A stretch of 16,403 nucleotides of DNA from Verrucomicrobiales bacterium (GTDB lineage: Bacteria; Verrucomicrobiota; Verrucomicrobiia; Limisphaerales; RI-55), in assembly GCA_003484235.1 (NCBI GenBank), contig DNDP01000167.1:13689-30091 (forward strand). Reading direction: 5' to 3'. Made by a program: the position numbers and the translations under genes. Numbering within the stretch: position 1 is the first letter of the stretch; every line of letters starts with the position of its first letter. Positions 13,412-16,403 of the stretch are shown in pieces. Below the pieces are notes generated by a model that was not told where the DNA came from, did not search any database, and saw nothing but the letters and a program-made list of their open reading frames with translations.

Positions 13412-16403
13412 TCACCGGCGGATGACCTTCAGCCGCACAAAGCGGCGGTCGAAATGGAACGTCGGAGCGAGGATGCGCACCCGGACCGTCTCCGTTACTC
13501 CATTGCCGTCGTCGGTGATCACCGGGTCTTCCAGGTCGATCGAGTCGTCCACAATCCCGTCCACTTGCTCGCCCACGCCCAGTCGGTAGTCAATGTCCGG
13601 CCGCACGATTCGTCGGCGATGTGTGACCACCAGCAGCTGTTCGGCGGAATCGGGAATCGGCTCCAGCGAGTACTGGAACAACGGAGCGGCGTCGCTTCGG
13701 TTCGGATCCCGGTCGAAGGCGTATTCGACGAAATTGTTCATCCCGTCCCCGTCCGGATCGGCGGCAGGAGCCACCACGCCGGGGTCGGCCAGCTGGACGG
13801 CGGAGAACCGCGCCTGCTGCCATCCCATGAATGGTGAATCGAGGAGCTGAATCGATTGCGCAACTGCCGAAGACAGCGTGTAGCTGGAGTCGGCGAGAAG
13901 AGTGACGACAACTTCCTCCAACGGTTCCGCCTGACCATCCGCCAGCGCCTGGATGTCCAGCAGGGAAAAGGATTGTCCCGCCGCGATCATGATGGTGCCG
14001 GGCAGGGTGGCATAATCACTCCCGCTGGTTGCCGAACCGGAGACGCCGTAGCGGATCACCAGCGGAGCTGCCAAGTCACCGGAGCGGGTGAACTGCAGTC
14101 GCGCGAAGTCGTCCACTCCCTCCGTTGTGGTGCCGTCCAGTTTCGAAAGGCTGACGGCGGGGACCGGTGCTGCATCGTCGTCGTCCGCAATGGTAACGAA
14201 AGCGACCGAAGGTGACCCCACGCGGCCGCCCTCCACAGCGGTGAGCCTGATCACAACCGTTTCATCCAGTTCATCGGTGGCATCGTCCACGGCAATGACA
14301 GGCAGGTCCACGGAACTCTCCCCGGCAGGAATGACAACGGGCACCATCAGTGGCAGGTAGTCGGACGGACTGCTTGCAGTTCCGCTGATCTGCAACTGTA
14401 CCAAGGCCGGCTCCGCGGTGCTCCCCGTCCGCGTGATGCGGAACAGGGCGGAGTCACCGCCTTCAGATGCGGTCCCATCAGGCGCCGAGACGCTGACGAC
14501 CGATGCGTCGTCGTCGATGATGGTCAGGGTGTGCGTGGTTCGGGCATCCAACGCCGCGCCGGAAGGCGAGTTGAGTTGAACAATCACGGTCTCAGCCGGC
14601 TCCGACACGCTGTCATTGACCAGGAAAAAGCTGATGGAGGCCAGTATTTCGCCGGCGGGAATGCTTAGGGTTCCGGCGGCCAGCGTGTAGTCGGCTCCTG
14701 CACCGGTGGCCGTTCCTCCGGCCACACTGTAGTTTACGGTCACCGTCCCGCTGCTGACGGCGCTCAAGACGACCGGCAGCTTGATGCTGGTGCGTGATTC
14801 CACACTTGTACTTGCACCCGCTTCGAACCCAACGGCCAGCGAACCCGACGAATCGTTGTCCTTGAGCGTGACGGAAACCGGTCCGGAGGTTCCGATGTTG
14901 AATCCCGCGGCAGAACTCAATCGGAGCGTCACTTTCTCGTCGGCCTCCTTGATGTTGTCGTCAATGGCAACGATGGTCAGAGCCACGCTGGAACTTCCGT
15001 CAGGAATCAGCACCGATGCGGGCATTGCCTGGTAGTCCGCTCCCCCCACAGCACTGCCGGATATTTCCAGAGGCACCTCAAGGGGGCCTGCCGTGCTGCT
15101 GCCGCGCGAAATGGTGAACTGCCCGTTGTCGCCGCCACCCTCGGTGGCGGTGCTGTCCGTGGCGGCGAGCGTGACCGTGGGAATCTCGTTGTCCTGGATG
15201 GTCACGACAGCCGTTCCCGGCTGTCCGATGTTGTAGTCATGATGACTGCTGAGCACTACGGCCACCGTTTCATCGCCTTCAAGAATGGTGTCATTCAGAG
15301 CGGTGAGGGTCAGCGTTGCGGAAGGGGCTCCGGCGGGAATGGTGATCACGCCGGGGGGGGCGGAGTAGTCGCTGCCGCCAGTTGCTGTTCCGGACAACAA
15401 GTAGTTCACGTCGAGACTGCCGGTGATGCTGCCGGTCCGCTGGAAGACAACCTTGGCGGTAGCCGATCCGCCCTCAACGGCGAGATCGTCCGTTACCAGG
15501 AGCTGGACCGTGGGCGGATCGTCATCCTGAATGGTGATCACGGCGGGGCCGCCGCTGCTGGAGTAGGCTGCATCCGGAACGAGGACAAACTGGACGGTCT
15601 CGTCCCCTTCGACCAGTGCATCGTCGATCGCGGCAAAGGTGACCGTCACCGAAGTCTGCCCCTCACGGAGAAGGACGCTGTCGCTGGGCGGCTCATAGTC
15701 GGCCGCCGCAGTGGCCGTTCCGCTCATGCTGAACCGGACGAGAATGTCGCCGGTCCGGTTGCCCGAGCGGTTCACCGTGAAGGCCCCGGTGTCTCCGCCG
15801 CTCTCCGTGGCCCGATTGTCCGCGCTGGAGGAGAGGTAAATGGTGGGCTTGGTGGGTGTCTCATCATCCTGGATCTCGATGACCGCCTCGGCCTGCCAGC
15901 CGATTGCATAGGCTGTGTTTTCTTCGAGGAGCAGAATCGCCTTCTCCGGTCCCTCGGCGTTGGTGTCCTGATTGGGCACGATGACGACATCCGCAAAAGC
16001 GGCGCCCGCAGGAATGGTGAGGCTGTAGGGCGAGGAACCCGTCGGTGCCGGCGTGAGTGAGTAATCAGCCGGTTGGCTGGCGGTCCCGGAGATCCTGTAC
16101 TTCACGGTAAGCGGCGAAGAAGTCGAGCCGGTCCTTGAGAGCCGGATCAAGGCCTCATTGGCGCCGGATTCACTGGCATCGCCATCGACGATCTCCCAGC
16201 CGACGGTCGGCAACGGTTCACCGGAGAAATCAATGCCCGTTCGATCGGGTCCGACACTGACGGGGTTTGCCCAACCGCCCAGCGGCGTGTAGGCATGCCC
16301 GTAGCGTGTCGCGCTGAGGGTGTGGCTGCCGGCGGCGAGACGGGTGATGATGTAGTTGCCGTCGCTGTCGGTGAAGCCTCCCCGATAGGAACTGCTCGAA
16401 GTC
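13412..16403 (-). CDS. Giant Calx-beta repeat surface protein, 5' end outside window (partial)
   Basis: The frame is open from the window's right edge to the stop at 13412, showing 996 residues of a longer protein. A start could be proposed at TTG 16213, but translating 16214-16402 gives another 63 uninterrupted residues with a carboxypeptidase-regulatory-like pattern (SDGNYIITRLAAGSHTLSA, then GIDFSG), so the true start is off the window. Seven Calx-beta repeats of about 111 residues follow, each with an SGTAT...DY strand, an IPAG turn, a DD...EGDETV helix-turn region and a closing IxDDD calcium-site motif. The last 140 residues hold ADPDGDGMNNFVEYAFDRDP, a calcium-binding-type linker, and end in RRFVRLKVIRR, a pattern frequent at the end of large verrucomicrobial secreted proteins. 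Most likely an exported, calcium-stiffened adhesive or structural protein; a signal peptide would be in the missing part. It converges on the Nramp-like gene. Confidence 0.9.
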   Translation of the reverse strand, partial: TSSSSYRGGFTDSDGNYIITRLAAGSHTLSATRYGHAYTPLGGWANPVSVGPDRTGIDFSGEPLPTVGWEIVDGDASESGANEALIRLSRTGSTSSPLTVKYRISGTASQPADYSLTPAPTGSSPYSLTIPAGAAFADVVIVPNQDTNAEGPEKAILLLEENTAYAIGWQAEAVIEIQDDETPTKPTIYLSSSADNRATESGGDTGAFTVNRSGNRTGDILVRFSMSGTATAAADYEPPSDSVLLREGQTSVTVTFAAIDDALVEGDETVQFVLVPDAAYSSSGGPAVITIQDDDPPTVQLLVTDDLAVEGGSATAKVVFQRTGSITGSLDVNYLLSGTATGGSDYSAPPGVITIPAGAPSATLTLTALNDTILEGDETVAVVLSSHHDYNIGQPGTAVVTIQDNEIPTVTLAATDSTATEGGGDNGQFTISRGSSTAGPLEVPLEISGSAVGGADYQAMPASVLIPDGSSSVALTIVAIDDNIKEADEKVTLRLSSAAGFNIGTSGPVSVTLKDNDSSGSLAVGFEAGASTSVESRTSIKLPVVLSAVSSGTVTVNYSVAGGTATGAGADYTLAAGTLSIPAGEILASISFFLVNDSVSEPAETVIVQLNSPSGAALDARTTHTLTIIDDDASVVSVSAPDGTASEGGDSALFRITRTGSTAEPALVQLQISGTASSPSDYLPLMVPVVIPAGESSVDLPVIAVDDATDELDETVVIRLTAVEGGRVGSPSVAFVTIADDDDAAPVPAVSLSKLDGTTTEGVDDFARLQFTRSGDLAAPLVIRYGVSGSATSGSDYATLPGTIMIAAGQSFSLLDIQALADGQAEPLEEVVVTLLADSSYTLSSAVAQSIQLLDSPFMGWQQARFSAVQLADPGVVAPAADPDGDGMNNFVEYAFDRDPNRSDAAPLFQYSLEPIPDSAEQLLVVTHRRRIVRPDIDYRLGVGEQVDGIVDDSIDLEDPVITDDGNGVTETVRVRILAPTFHFDRRFVRLKVIRR
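13835..16213 (-). repeat. Seven tandem Calx-beta domain repeats (about 333 bp period)
   Basis: Reading the minus strand, approximate units are 16213-15851, 15850-15515, 15514-15182, 15181-14849, 14848-14504, 14503-14171 and 14170-13835. They agree in protein pattern but not base by base, so they are old duplications. Unit 5 is the most divergent (GGTATGAGADY in place of SGTAT..DY), and unit 7 lacks the terminal DDD, ending in QLLDSP. Calx-beta domains bind calcium at the inter-domain acidic loops. Confidence 0.88.

Noticed and set aside
13835..16213. The 333-bp periodic repeats as a CRISPR or other DNA-level repeat array
   Set aside because: Periodicity is at the protein level and in frame, with recognisable Calx-beta domains; the DNA copies are diverged.

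Overview
This is a GC-rich, gene-dense 16.4 kb window that most resembles a chromosome segment from the Planctomycetes-Verrucomicrobia-Chlamydiae superphylum, with Verrucomicrobiota the best guess. The pointers are a Tat-exported Gfo/Idh/MocA oxidoreductase, a DUF1080 (3-keto-disaccharide hydrolase) lipoprotein, an exported xylose-isomerase-like TIM-barrel protein, a CehA/McbA-type PHP hydrolase, and a very long Calx-beta protein ending in an ADPDGDG...EYAFDRDP module of the kind common at the C-termini of large verrucomicrobial secreted proteins. Almost no start codon is preceded by a Shine-Dalgarno sequence. This assignment rests on family recognition only.

Layout: (1) 23-1411 (+), Tat-exported Gfo/Idh/MocA oxidoreductase, ending in a strong hairpin. 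(2) 1484-4627 (-), a run of five genes read cutA, fucU-like mutarotase, FlK-like thioesterase, exported TIM-barrel isomerase-like protein, then a fuconolactonase-like amidohydrolase. (3) 4863-8041 (+), a compact signalling module: Rcp1-like single-domain response regulator, soluble hybrid kinase (REC-PAS-PAS-HisKA-HATPase-REC), and a second single-domain receiver overlapping the kinase gene by 4 nt. (4) 8165-13411 (+), exported CehA/McbA PHP hydrolase, EamA-type exporter, DUF1080 lipoprotein, and an Nramp-fold transporter lacking the canonical metal-binding motifs. (5) 13412-16403 (-), the 3' part of a giant surface-type protein with a carboxypeptidase-regulatory-like domain, seven Calx-beta repeats and the C-terminal module; its 5' end lies outside the window.

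How the genes may work together: the oxidoreductase, TIM-barrel protein and DUF1080 protein all carry export signals and belong to families used in oxidise-then-cleave 3-keto-glycoside metabolism. The mutarotase and lactonase-like amidohydrolase suggest use of a deoxysugar such as L-fucose or L-rhamnose. The two-component module has four receivers and one kinase but no DNA-binding output, so its target is not visible here. I see no phage, insertion sequence, CRISPR array, tRNA or rRNA. I found no clearly novel system; the most unusual items are the altered Nramp site, the all-exported 3-keto set and the output-less relay.
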